Assembly (NCBI GenBank): GCA_016215705.1
Contig: JACRIR010000127.1
Location: forward strand, 1-39,752
Length of the DNA: 39,752 nucleotides
Reading direction: 5' to 3'
From: Candidatus Poribacteria bacterium
GTDB lineage: Bacteria; Abyssobacteria; SURF-5
How positions within the stretch are numbered: the first letter of the stretch is position 1; every line of letters begins with the position of its first letter. Below, piece after piece: positions 32,323 through 39,752 of the stretch. The notes under the pieces are model-generated. The model had not been told where the DNA came from, did no database searches, and saw only the letters and a program-made list of their open reading frames with translations. The translations under genes were made by a program, and so were the position numbers.

Positions 32323-33756
32323 ATGCGTAAAAGAAAACTCAAGCTTGGCTTTGCCCCCACCCGCAGAAAAGTGTTCAGCAAGGAAGAGGCTGGACGGCAA
32401 CGGAAACTAATCTTGAAAAAGATCAAGAGCCTCGGCGGCGTCGAGGTGGTGGACATCAACTGGCTGAATGATGAAGGCCTCATCTATGATATCAGCCAGG
32501 CGCACGAAGTTTTCAAGAAATTCCGCCACGAGTTCGTCGATGCCGTCTTTGTCCCCCACTGCAACTTCGGCACGGAGGACGCCGTCGCGAAACTGGGCAA
32601 AGAGCTTGGACTGCCCCTGCTTCTATGGGGTCCGCGCGATGATGCGCCTGGGCCCGACGGTCTGCGACTGCGCGACACGCAGTGCGGCCTGTTCGCAACC
32701 AGCAAAGTATTCAGGCGCATGGGCGTTCCGTTCACTTATATCGTCAACTCGACGCTCGACGATCCGGTTTTCGAGAGAGGGTTCAAGACTTTTGCCGCAG
32801 CCGCCTCAGCCGTGAAAGCGTTCAAGAACATGCGCGTGGGGCAGGTGGCCCCGAGGCCCGGCGCGTTCTGGACGATGATGGTCAACGAGGGCGAATTGCT
32901 CGAACGGTTCGGTCTCGAGGTCGTTCCGCTTACGCTCTCAGAAATAATCAAGCGCACCGAAGACAAAGTCAAGGCCGATAGAAAGGCAATCAACAGGGAT
33001 GTCAGAAAGATCAAGACCGCCGTCGATACGACGAGTTGCAGCGAGGAGTCGCTTCAACGGATGGTCGGCCTTAAACTGGTGCTCAAGGAATGGGCCGAAG
33101 CCGAGGGGCTGGGCTCAATCGCGCTCCAATGCTGGACTGCCATGCAGGAAGAGATCGGAATCGTCCCATGCTTCATCAATGGTTTGCTGACAGGCGAGGG
33201 ACTGCCGGTCACATGCGAAACCGATATCCACGGGGCTATGACCGCGATTCTGCTCCAGGCGGTCGGACTCAATGAGCGTCCCATCTTCTTCGCGGATCTT
33301 ACCATCCGCCACCCGCAAAACGACAATGCCGAACTCCTCTGGCACTGTGGCAACTTCCCGCTCGCACTGAAAGACGAGAAAAGTCCCACCCTTGCATGCG
33401 GCCCTCACTTCGGAATGGAAGGCAACATGATCGGCTGCGGAGAGTTCCGGCTCAAGGAAGGCCCTATCACCGTTGCAAGAATGGACGGTGACCACGGCGA
33501 GTACTCGCTCCTAATGGGTGAAGGAAAAGCGGTGGCAGGCCCGCTCAGCCGGGGCACGTACATCTGGGCCGAATTCGGGAATTGGCCCCTTTGGGAAGAA
33601 CATGTCGTTCGCGGACCCTATGTCCACCATGTCGCGGGCATTCACGGCAACTTCGCGCCTGCCCTCTACGAGGCCTGTCGTTATATCCCCGGCCTTAAGC
33701 CTGACCCCGTCGAGCCTTCAGAAACCGAAATCCAGAAGTGGCTTCGCGGACAGTGA
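32323..33756 (+). CDS. L-fucose/L-arabinose isomerase-fold protein
   Basis: 477 residues. The N-terminal Rossmann-like half (HCNFGTEDAVAKLGKELGLP, LLLWGPRDDA) and the C-terminal block IALQCWTAMQEEIGIVPCF then CETDIHGAMTAIL match fucose isomerase C-terminal-domain proteins. In these the Glu and Asp of CExD bind Mn with a downstream His. Later His-rich segments (LLWHCGNFPLAL, ACGPHFGMEG, YVHHVAGIHGN) are also conserved in the group. Typical aldose isomerases are longer (about 500-590), so the substrate may not be fucose. GAGGTGA precedes the ATG. No sugar kinase or aldolase is nearby. Confidence 0.85.
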   Translation: MRKRKLKLGFAPTRRKVFSKEEAGRQRKLILKKIKSLGGVEVVDINWLNDEGLIYDISQAHEVFKKFRHEFVDAVFVPHCNFGTEDAVAKLGKELGLPLLLWGPRDDAPGPDGLRLRDTQCGLFATSKVFRRMGVPFTYIVNSTLDDPVFERGFKTFAAAASAVKAFKNMRVGQVAPRPGAFWTMMVNEGELLERFGLEVVPLTLSEIIKRTEDKVKADRKAINRDVRKIKTAVDTTSCSEESLQRMVGLKLVLKEWAEAEGLGSIALQCWTAMQEEIGIVPCFINGLLTGEGLPVTCETDIHGAMTAILLQAVGLNERPIFFADLTIRHPQNDNAELLWHCGNFPLALKDEKSPTLACGPHFGMEGNMIGCGEFRLKEGPITVARMDGDHGEYSLLMGEGKAVAGPLSRGTYIWAEFGNWPLWEEHVVRGPYVHHVAGIHGNFAPALYEACRYIPGLKPDPVEPSETEIQKWLRGQ

Positions 33757-34073
33757 ATAAGGGAAAGACGAAAGGAACAAGGCGAAAGGGGAAAAGGAGA
33801 AAAGGAGATGGAACACAAGTGCCACAAACGTGAACGGATGGCACGAGTAGGACGTTGGAAACCTGAAGCCAGAACGTCATTCTGAGCGAAGCGAAGGATC
33901 TCTTCTTTGCTTTCTTTCCCTTTCGTCTTGCTCCTTTCGTCTTTCGCCTGGTCAAGGCGTTTCGCCTTGACTTCTCAGGGTCTGTGTGCTAGATTATCGC
34001 CGTTTTTTGTGCTATCGTTGAAATAACTATTGCCCGCGCATTATTCACCCTCTAACTCAAAGAACAGGAAAAA
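33757..34073. other. Gene-free stretch with mirrored purine and pyrimidine tracts
   Basis: Begins with a purine-rich run (AAGGGAAAGACGAAAGGAAC, 33760-33779, continuing to about 33808) and ends with its approximate complement (33911-33951, CTTTCCCTTTCGTCTTGCTC ...). The two could fold into one long imperfect stem. Between them lies GTCATTCTGAGCGAAGCGAA (33877-33896), a word familiar from dispersed repeats in many bacterial genomes. No gene is visible. Confidence 0.65.
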
Positions 34074-35465
34074 GTGATGGAAAAATTCGATGTAGGTGTG
34101 ATCGGAGGCGGGCCGGGCGGCTACGTCGCAGCCATTAGGGCCGCTCAATTGGGCGCCCGAGTTGTTCTGGTAGAAAAAGACGAAGTCGGCGGAACCTGTC
34201 TGCTGCGTGGTTGCATCCCCACAAAAGCGTTCCTGGCCACGGCGGATGCGTTGGTCAAAGCGAGCGAAAGTGAGGCATTCGGCGTCAGCGTCTCCGGAGC
34301 CAAACTCAATTATGACAAGGCGTTGGAGCGCAAGAACACAATCGTCCAAAGACTTGTCGGCGGAGTCCACGGTCTCCTCAAGGCAAACAAGATAGAATTT
34401 GTGCGCGGCGCGGCCACTTTGCTCGGCGATGGCTGGATCAATGTTACGCTTCCACAGGGTCAGGCAAAAGGTGAATGCTCGAAGATTATCATCGCCACCG
34501 GCTCCGTGGCGATGCGTCCCGCAATCTTCAAGGTGGACGGAGTCAACGTTATCACCAGCGACGAGGCCCTTGATCTGAAGGAAGTCCCAAAGTCCATATT
34601 AATCATCGGCGGCGGCTACGTCGGCTGCGAATTTGCAAGCATGTTTCGCGATTTCGGGGCGCAGGTGACACTCATCGAGTTGCTCCCGCAACTGGTCCCG
34701 AGCGAGGAAAGAGAAGTCGCCCAGTTGCTCAAAGTCCAGTTGAAGAAGCGGGGCATCAATGTATTGACCAACTCGAAAATCGTCAGTCTGGATGTCTCAA
34801 GCGGCAAAGTCACCGCCAAAATAGAGTCCGGCGAAACATTCGAGGCCGAAAAAGCGCTCGTTTCGGTCGGGCGCGCCGTCGCCTCAAAGGGGCTCGGCCT
34901 CGAGGAGGCCGACGTCGATCTCGATGAACGGGGAGCCCCCAAAGTAAATGAAAAGATGCAGACAAGCATTCCCGAGGTCTACGCCATCGGAGATGTCCTC
35001 GGAACCGTGATGCTTGCCCATGTTGCAAGCGCCCAGGGCATGGTAGCCGCTGCGAACGCACTTGGCGGCTCGCGAGAGTTCTCCTACAAAGCGATTCCCA
35101 ACTGCGTGTACACGCGTCCTGAAATCGCCAGCGTGGGCATGAAAGAGAGTGAGGCGGTCGAGGCCGGCTACGAAGTTGCCACCAGCAAGTTCCAGTTCAC
35201 GGCCCTCGGCAAGGCGATGATCATCAATGATACCACCGGCTTCGTCAAGGTCGTGGCCGACAAGAAAACCGACAAGGTGCTCGGCGTCAGCATGATCGGC
35301 CCCGAAGTGACTGACCTCATTCACGAGATGGTGCTCGCGGTGCATCTCGGCGCGACCGTCGGCCAGATCGCGGAAATGATTCACGCGCATCCAACGCTCT
35401 CCGAGGCCATTCACGAAGCCATTGAAGGCATACATAAACAGGCCATACACATGATCAACCGCTGA
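34074..35465 (+). CDS. lpdA: Dihydrolipoamide dehydrogenase
   Basis: 463 residues. FAD-binding GGGPGGYVAAIRAAQLG (10-26), redox disulfide C41-LLRG-C46 in GGTCLLRGCIPTK, NAD-binding GGGYVGCEFASMF, second FAD motif VYAIGDVLG, and C-terminal interface HAHPTLSEA with the His439-Glu444 dyad. All catalytic parts are intact. It regenerates lipoamide for 2-oxoacid dehydrogenase or glycine cleavage complexes. No E1, E2 or gcv gene is adjacent, so it probably serves complexes encoded elsewhere. The ribosome site is modest (GGAAAAAG). Confidence 0.96.
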   Translation: MMEKFDVGVIGGGPGGYVAAIRAAQLGARVVLVEKDEVGGTCLLRGCIPTKAFLATADALVKASESEAFGVSVSGAKLNYDKALERKNTIVQRLVGGVHGLLKANKIEFVRGAATLLGDGWINVTLPQGQAKGECSKIIIATGSVAMRPAIFKVDGVNVITSDEALDLKEVPKSILIIGGGYVGCEFASMFRDFGAQVTLIELLPQLVPSEEREVAQLLKVQLKKRGINVLTNSKIVSLDVSSGKVTAKIESGETFEAEKALVSVGRAVASKGLGLEEADVDLDERGAPKVNEKMQTSIPEVYAIGDVLGTVMLAHVASAQGMVAAANALGGSREFSYKAIPNCVYTRPEIASVGMKESEAVEAGYEVATSKFQFTALGKAMIINDTTGFVKVVADKKTDKVLGVSMIGPEVTDLIHEMVLAVHLGATVGQIAEMIHAHPTLSEAIHEAIEGIHKQAIHMINR

Positions 35466-35516
35466 GGAGGCATCATAGCCGCAGTCATCGCGAAGACAAC
35501 CCCGTTGCAGACGGGA

Positions 35517-35561
35517 GCTTATTCGGGGACACCATGCGAGACATGGCGTCCCCGAATAAGC
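35517..35561. repeat. REP-like palindrome, copy 3
   Basis: GCTTATTCGGGGACACCATG (35517-35536), 5-base centre CGAGA, then CATGGCGTCCCCGAATAAGC (35542-35561). One position differs between the arms (A opposite C; a G-U pair if read from the minus strand). Same family as 7573-7613 and 16200-16242. It lies 51 bases after the lpdA stop. Confidence 0.95.
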
Positions 35562-35698
35562 GGGTTCCCTCTTCGTTGACGCGCCTTGTCGGCTTATGCT
35601 AAGATTACCTCCGTGACGGAAGCGAAAAAGCATCGAAGCAGCAATAGAATCACTCTTCCGGCATGAGGTCCAAAGCAGAGAAGATACGGAGACAATTC

Positions 35699-36694
35699 AT
35701 GCAGCTTTCGCAGGATATAAGTCTGACCACAATCTACCAGCCTATCGAGAAGGAATTGAAGGCGGTCAGGGAAAAGCTCCTTCTGCATCTGCGCGACGCC
35801 TTCGGCCTTATCAGAGGAATCGGCTTTGAAAGCACTGTTGTCGGCGGAAAGCAGATTCGCCCCGCGCTTGCCCTGCTTGCCGGTCTGTCACTCAGACCCG
35901 ATAAGAACGACGTTCTCATCAATGTCGCCGTGGCGAGCGAGATGACTCACTTTGCCAGTCTTATCCACGATGACGTTGTCGACAATGCCACGACACGCCG
36001 CGGCGGTGAATCGGTAAACGCGCGCTGGCACGACAAAGCGGCCGTGCTCCTCGGGGATTACATTATTTCGCAGGCGCTTTACATCCTCAGCGACTATGAC
36101 AATTCAAGCGTGCTTCGCACGATAATGAGCGCAATCAAAGAAATGTCGGAAGGCGAACTGCACCAGATAACCGCAGGCGCCGACGGCATAATCAGTGAGA
36201 CCGATTATTACGACATTATCCGGCACAAGACCAGTTCGCTGATGGGCGCTGTCTGCGAAATGCCGGTGCATCTTCTTGGAGAATCCGCCGAAACCATAAA
36301 CGCTATGCGGCTTTTTGGCCACAATTTTGGCATGGCCTTCCAGGTCGTGGACGATTTGCTCGACTTCGTCGCCGATGAAGATCAGGTGGGCAAACCCATA
36401 TTCTGCGATATCAAGGACGGGAAAGCCACACTGCCGACTATCTGCATGTTGAAGCGACTCGACACGGCAGGCTGCGCCAGAATCAGGCGCATTCTCGAAG
36501 AGCGGGTTCTCGAAGAAAAAGACAAGGATTGGCTTACGGAGACCATTCGCGCCACCGGGGCGGACGAATACTGCGCCGATGTCGCCCGCCATTTCACTTC
36601 TCAGGCGAAACACGTGCTTGAGATACTTCCTGATTCGGAATACAAGAAATCGATGCTCGACCTGTGCGACTACATAGTTGCACGGGAAAGATAG
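35699..36694 (+). CDS. Trans-polyprenyl diphosphate synthase
   Basis: 331 residues from ATG 35699 (CGGAGA 7 bases upstream); ATG 35663 is an alternative. Both Asp-rich motifs are intact: DDVVD (91-95) in LIHDDVVDNATTRRG, and DDLLD (218-222) in AFQVVDDLLDFVADEDQVGKP. The residues four and five positions before the first motif are small (S87, A86), which in this family goes with long products (C30 or more), so a quinone side-chain synthase of the IspB/HepT2 type is likely. It converts FPP or GGPP plus IPP to a long polyprenyl diphosphate. Confidence 0.93.
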   Translation: MQLSQDISLTTIYQPIEKELKAVREKLLLHLRDAFGLIRGIGFESTVVGGKQIRPALALLAGLSLRPDKNDVLINVAVASEMTHFASLIHDDVVDNATTRRGGESVNARWHDKAAVLLGDYIISQALYILSDYDNSSVLRTIMSAIKEMSEGELHQITAGADGIISETDYYDIIRHKTSSLMGAVCEMPVHLLGESAETINAMRLFGHNFGMAFQVVDDLLDFVADEDQVGKPIFCDIKDGKATLPTICMLKRLDTAGCARIRRILEERVLEEKDKDWLTETIRATGADEYCADVARHFTSQAKHVLEILPDSEYKKSMLDLCDYIVARER

Positions 36695-37121
36695 AGCCGG
36701 AAAATTGCGGTGGAAATGCGCGTTCCGCACACCTGTACCGCCCTTCACGATGTCTCTCTTGTTCGGTCTATATAGCCCAAAACCGGTTTTGTGAGCAGAC
36801 TTCGTTTGTGCGGCGCGATTATTCAGCAACAGTTTCTCAGGACACTATCTGAAAACAGGCGGCTGAGTGAAGGAATACAAACAGTTTCTTGGTTTCGGCA
36901 CAACGAAGTCCTTGGTGTAAGCTGTCTTGTATGTGATTGGATTCCAACGGGTAACATCTTACAGGATAATGCCCGGGTCCAGTATGGCAAACTCCTTGCA
37001 CATTAGCTTGTGGATATGCGACATGAGTAGTGATTACGGGGAAGGATGGCTGATGCGGCGATTTCCCGGATTTGACGCCGCTCTGTTATAATAAAACATT
37101 GACATTCACCCAGGAGAGGAA
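36695..37121. other. Intergenic region ahead of the cytochrome c assembly operon
   Basis: 427 bases without a supportable gene; short open frames here have no ribosome site or recognisable product. A TGTTATAAT-type -10 for resB lies at the right end (listed separately). I see no tRNA, riboswitch or clear hairpin. Confidence 0.6.
37087..37092 (+). promoter_or_regulatory. Candidate -10 element of the resB-ccsA operon
   Basis: TATAAT preceded by TGT, 29 bases before the resB ATG. No good -35 at 16-18 bases; TTGACG lies too close (37072-37077). AGGAGAGGAA then serves as the ribosome site. Confidence 0.45.
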
Positions 37122-38912
37122 ATGGCTAGAAAACTCTGGAAATTCCTTTGTTCCGTAAAATTGACAATCGTGCTTTTCGTGCTGATACTAATACCTTCCG
37201 TTATCGGCACGATCATCGTCCAGAATGCGCAGGACCCAAGCAAATACGCCGAAACCTACGGCCCTGCGTGGAACAACATATTCAGATATCTCGGTTTTTA
37301 CGACATCTACCATGATATCCGCTTCATTGTTCTTCTCGTGCTGCTTGGCGTCAATACTTTTGCCTGTACCATCAATCGCCTCAAGCTTAAGTGGACGCTG
37401 CTTGGCACCATGTCTACCCATTTCGGGTTGTTGCTCATATTAATAGGCTCTCTCGTAGGCGCAACCCTTGGCAAGAAGGGATTCATGGTCATCCGTGAGG
37501 GCGAAACCACTGACAAGATCAGCGTCGGCCGGGCGACCGAAACGATGTCGACCGTACCCTTCAAAGTAAAGCTCGTCGATTTTATCCTTGACGAGGAAGA
37601 AACACCGGAAGAGAGACTATTGGTTCTCAATGTAAAAGCAAATAAGGAGAGAGGATACAAACTCTCCGAAGGACAGACTGTTTCCCTTTTCGCCCCCCGC
37701 TCGACAAAGCTTGCATCGCTCGTGGGAATGAAACCCAAAGGCGGCGACAACTTCACTGTGAAACAGTTTCTGCCTCATGCCACGCTGGCGCCCTCGCTGA
37801 CCGAAGGTCCAGAGCCGACCGGCATAGCCGCAATGTCTTTCCGTGTGAAGAAAGACGGCAGCGAGCTCGAGGGTTTCACCGCCTCGAACGTCGAACATCC
37901 CTATCTGCTTGACGGCGGGCGCGTCGGCATCGGCTACAGCGAGATCGCATCGGCGAACGAGATCGATGAGCAGATTCGGAAAGTGGCCTCGCTGTCCAAA
38001 GCGAAAAATCAGATTGAGATAAGTCTTCCGGGAAAAGGAGTGAAAAAGGATTATCCGGCCGAAGTCGGCTCGAGGTTTAAGGTCGAAGGGACCAACTATT
38101 CGCTGGAAGTGCTGAGGTACGTGGCTGACTTCGTGAGGGATGAGACGGGGACGGTTTTCTCAAGGTCTGATTTGCCCCGCAATCCGGCGGTCCACGTGCG
38201 GATCACGTCGCCCTCCGGCTCAAAGGAGCAATGGATTTTTGCGAACTACCCAACGATGCATGCGACCGGCGAATTGCCTTTCGAGATCAAATTTGTGAGG
38301 AATGAGCTCGTCGGCGCCATTGCAGACTATATTCTTGTGGCAAACCCCGAGGGTGGCAAACCGATCCTTGCTCACGTGCGCCAGGGCAAGCTCGCTTCAA
38401 GAAAAGAGATTAGCCTCGGCGTGCCCGTCAACCCCGAGGCGACTGGCTATAGCATAATCGTCGATAAGTTCTTCAAAAACGCCAACATGGTCCGACAAAT
38501 GATTAACCGCCCCGAAATGTCCAATCGGCCCGCGGTGGAACTTGCAGTTCAGTTGCACGGCGAATCGCATCCGATTTACCTCTGGGAGGGAGAGCCCGCG
38601 GACGTGAATGGATACAAAATGCTTTACAGGAGGGAGCCGAGGATAAAAGACTTTTACAGCGTCCTCCAGATAATCGACAGCGGGAAAATCGTGGCCGAGA
38701 AAAAGATCGAGGTGAACGACCCGATCCGTTATGCGGGATATGCGCTCTATCAGGCCTCGTACGACTCCGAAGGCCAGACATGGAGCGGCCTGCAAGTGAA
38801 GAAGGACCCGGGCGTTCCTCTTGTCTACGCCGGCTTCTTGACCCAGATAGTGGGGATGATAATCATCTTCTACATAAATCCTCTTATTAAGAAAGCGAGA
38901 AAAGCGCAATGA
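37122..38912 (+). CDS. resB: Cytochrome c biogenesis protein ResB/Ccs1
   Basis: 596 residues. Three N-terminal membrane segments (about 10-32, 66-85, 97-113), a long periplasmic domain (about 115-565) and a final helix (FLTQIVGMIIIFYINPLI). The opening LWKFLCSVKLTIVLFVLILI and the cytoplasmic loop NRLKLKW are typical of ResB. With CcsA it exports heme and attaches it to apocytochrome c (System II) on the outer face of the inner membrane. AGGAGAGG precedes the ATG. Its stop overlaps the ccsA start as ATGA, showing translational coupling. Confidence 0.95.
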   Translation: MARKLWKFLCSVKLTIVLFVLILIPSVIGTIIVQNAQDPSKYAETYGPAWNNIFRYLGFYDIYHDIRFIVLLVLLGVNTFACTINRLKLKWTLLGTMSTHFGLLLILIGSLVGATLGKKGFMVIREGETTDKISVGRATETMSTVPFKVKLVDFILDEEETPEERLLVLNVKANKERGYKLSEGQTVSLFAPRSTKLASLVGMKPKGGDNFTVKQFLPHATLAPSLTEGPEPTGIAAMSFRVKKDGSELEGFTASNVEHPYLLDGGRVGIGYSEIASANEIDEQIRKVASLSKAKNQIEISLPGKGVKKDYPAEVGSRFKVEGTNYSLEVLRYVADFVRDETGTVFSRSDLPRNPAVHVRITSPSGSKEQWIFANYPTMHATGELPFEIKFVRNELVGAIADYILVANPEGGKPILAHVRQGKLASRKEISLGVPVNPEATGYSIIVDKFFKNANMVRQMINRPEMSNRPAVELAVQLHGESHPIYLWEGEPADVNGYKMLYRREPRIKDFYSVLQIIDSGKIVAEKKIEVNDPIRYAGYALYQASYDSEGQTWSGLQVKKDPGVPLVYAGFLTQIVGMIIIFYINPLIKKARKAQ

Positions 38913-39751
38913 GCGGAACGCTAGTCAATTTTTCGTTTCTCACCTTCATAATCGCCTCGTTCGTTTACGCGGCCAATAATTTCGTCAAACGGGAAAAACT
39001 GGGCAAAGCGCTCGGATATGCAGGGTCGTTATCCCTCCTCGCGGGCCTCGTCATGATGACCGCCGCCATCCTCATCCGGTGGCGCTTGGCGAATCGGCCC
39101 CCTTTCAGCAACATGTACGAATCGCTCATACTGTTCGCATGGGCCATCCCGCTCATTTATCTCATACTCGAGTTCGCGTACCGCATCCGGGTCGCGGGCG
39201 CTATCGCATCGATCCTCGCGGTCATAGCGATTGCCGCGGCTTCCTTCTTCGATAACACAATCGAGGCGCTCGTGCCCGCGCTTCAAAGCAACTGGCTTTT
39301 GTACCATGTGCTCACGTGCTTCGTGGGTTACGCCGCCTTTGCGATCTCGGCCGCGGCAAGCGTTGTCTACCTGATCCTCATAGCCTCCGGCAGAGCGCCT
39401 AAAGCGGCTGGCGCAGCAAGTCCCACGGAAGCAGTTCGCGTGCTGCAATCATTCAACTACGAGGCCGTCCGGTTCGGCTTCCTCTTCCTCGGGATAGGAA
39501 TCATTACAGGCGCGGTCTGGGCGAACGAAGCATGGGGAACTTATTGGAGCTGGGACCCGAAGGAGACGTGGTCGCTTATCACGTGGATCATCTACGCCAT
39601 AATGATTCACTTCAAGTACGTCTCCGGCAGATTCGGCATAAAGGACATCAATTTCTTTAACGCGGTCTGCTCGATCCTCGGCTTCCTTGCTGTGGTATTC
39701 ACCTATTTCGGTGTTAATTTCCTGCTCAGCGGGCTGCACTCATACGCATAA
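38909..39751 (+). CDS. ccsA: Cytochrome c biogenesis protein CcsA/ResC
   Basis: 280 residues with about eight membrane segments. The heme-handling WWD motif is present as AWGTYWSWDPKETWSL near 209-224. Conserved His residues occur before and after it (WLLYHVLTCF, MIHFKYV). NRPPFSNMYESLILFAWA is typical of the CcsA family. It forms the heme channel/synthetase with ResB. The complete frame ends with TAA one base before the right edge of the window. Confidence 0.95.
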   Translation: MSGTLVNFSFLTFIIASFVYAANNFVKREKLGKALGYAGSLSLLAGLVMMTAAILIRWRLANRPPFSNMYESLILFAWAIPLIYLILEFAYRIRVAGAIASILAVIAIAAASFFDNTIEALVPALQSNWLLYHVLTCFVGYAAFAISAAASVVYLILIASGRAPKAAGAASPTEAVRVLQSFNYEAVRFGFLFLGIGIITGAVWANEAWGTYWSWDPKETWSLITWIIYAIMIHFKYVSGRFGIKDINFFNAVCSILGFLAVVFTYFGVNFLLSGLHSYA

Positions 39752-39752
39752 C

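Noticed and set aside
34884-35633. 249-codon open frame on the minus strand
   Set aside because: Mostly antisense to lpdA and starts inside the third REP-like palindrome region.
36791-37006. 71-codon frame in the gap before resB
   Set aside because: No ribosome site, no recognisable product and no coding-like composition.

Overview
The window reads as a chromosomal segment of a Gram-negative bacterium with roughly balanced base composition. An AsmA-family envelope protein, two lipoprotein-type signals, a Tat signal and a System II cytochrome c assembly pair support this. The metabolic content is dominated by TPP enzymes, acyl-CoA enzymes, M24 peptidase-fold proteins, a fucose-isomerase-fold protein and a 4-hydroxybutyryl-CoA-dehydratase-fold flavoprotein. 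That is typical of uncultivated heterotrophic bacteria with Desulfobacterota-like gene content, but no gene here fixes the phylum, so I make no taxonomic call.

Layout. 1-7.5 kb: a truncated exported membrane protein (minus), a crotonase with one catalytic Glu missing (minus), a GHG-motif TPP enzyme (plus) and a large AsmA protein (minus). 7.7-8.2 kb: RNase P RNA on the minus strand with its promoter and terminator. 8.4-10.8 kb: an HDOD protein and a sigma54 activator whose receiver domain has lost its phosphorylation residues. 11.1-14.1 kb: a lipoprotein, an M24 peptidase-fold protein, an AhpD-like protein and a VOC protein (plus). 14.3-18.6 kb: a second TPP enzyme, an IlvD/Edd-family dehydratase and a YqeY protein (minus). 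18.7-21.2 kb: a Ser/Thr kinase fused through a membrane segment to an FGE-like domain, then tRNA-Leu(GAG) on the minus strand with a consensus promoter and a terminator. 21.7-25.5 kb: a 4-hydroxybutyryl-CoA-dehydratase-like protein without its cluster cysteines and a secreted CocE/NonD hydrolase. 25.5-27 kb: a possible miniature transposable element and a MntA/HepT toxin-antitoxin pair. 27.2-33.8 kb: a MatB-like ligase, a creatinase-like M24 protein, a small membrane protein, a Tat-exported DUF362 protein and a fucose-isomerase-like protein. 34-36.7 kb: dihydrolipoamide dehydrogenase and a polyprenyl synthase. 37.1-39.75 kb: ResB/Ccs1 and CcsA/ResC.

Two themes stand out. First, several enzymes keep their fold but have lost textbook catalytic or cofactor residues: the crotonase, the receiver domain, the dehydratase-like flavoprotein and both M24 proteins. 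Second, the intergenic DNA is full of short dispersed elements. These include a REP-like palindrome in three copies (one overprinting the 3' end of the ilvD-like gene), GGGCG-type palindromes with variable cores, ATTCCC..GGGAAT elements and 7-bp tandem repeats (one encoding the N-terminus of the ilvD-like protein).
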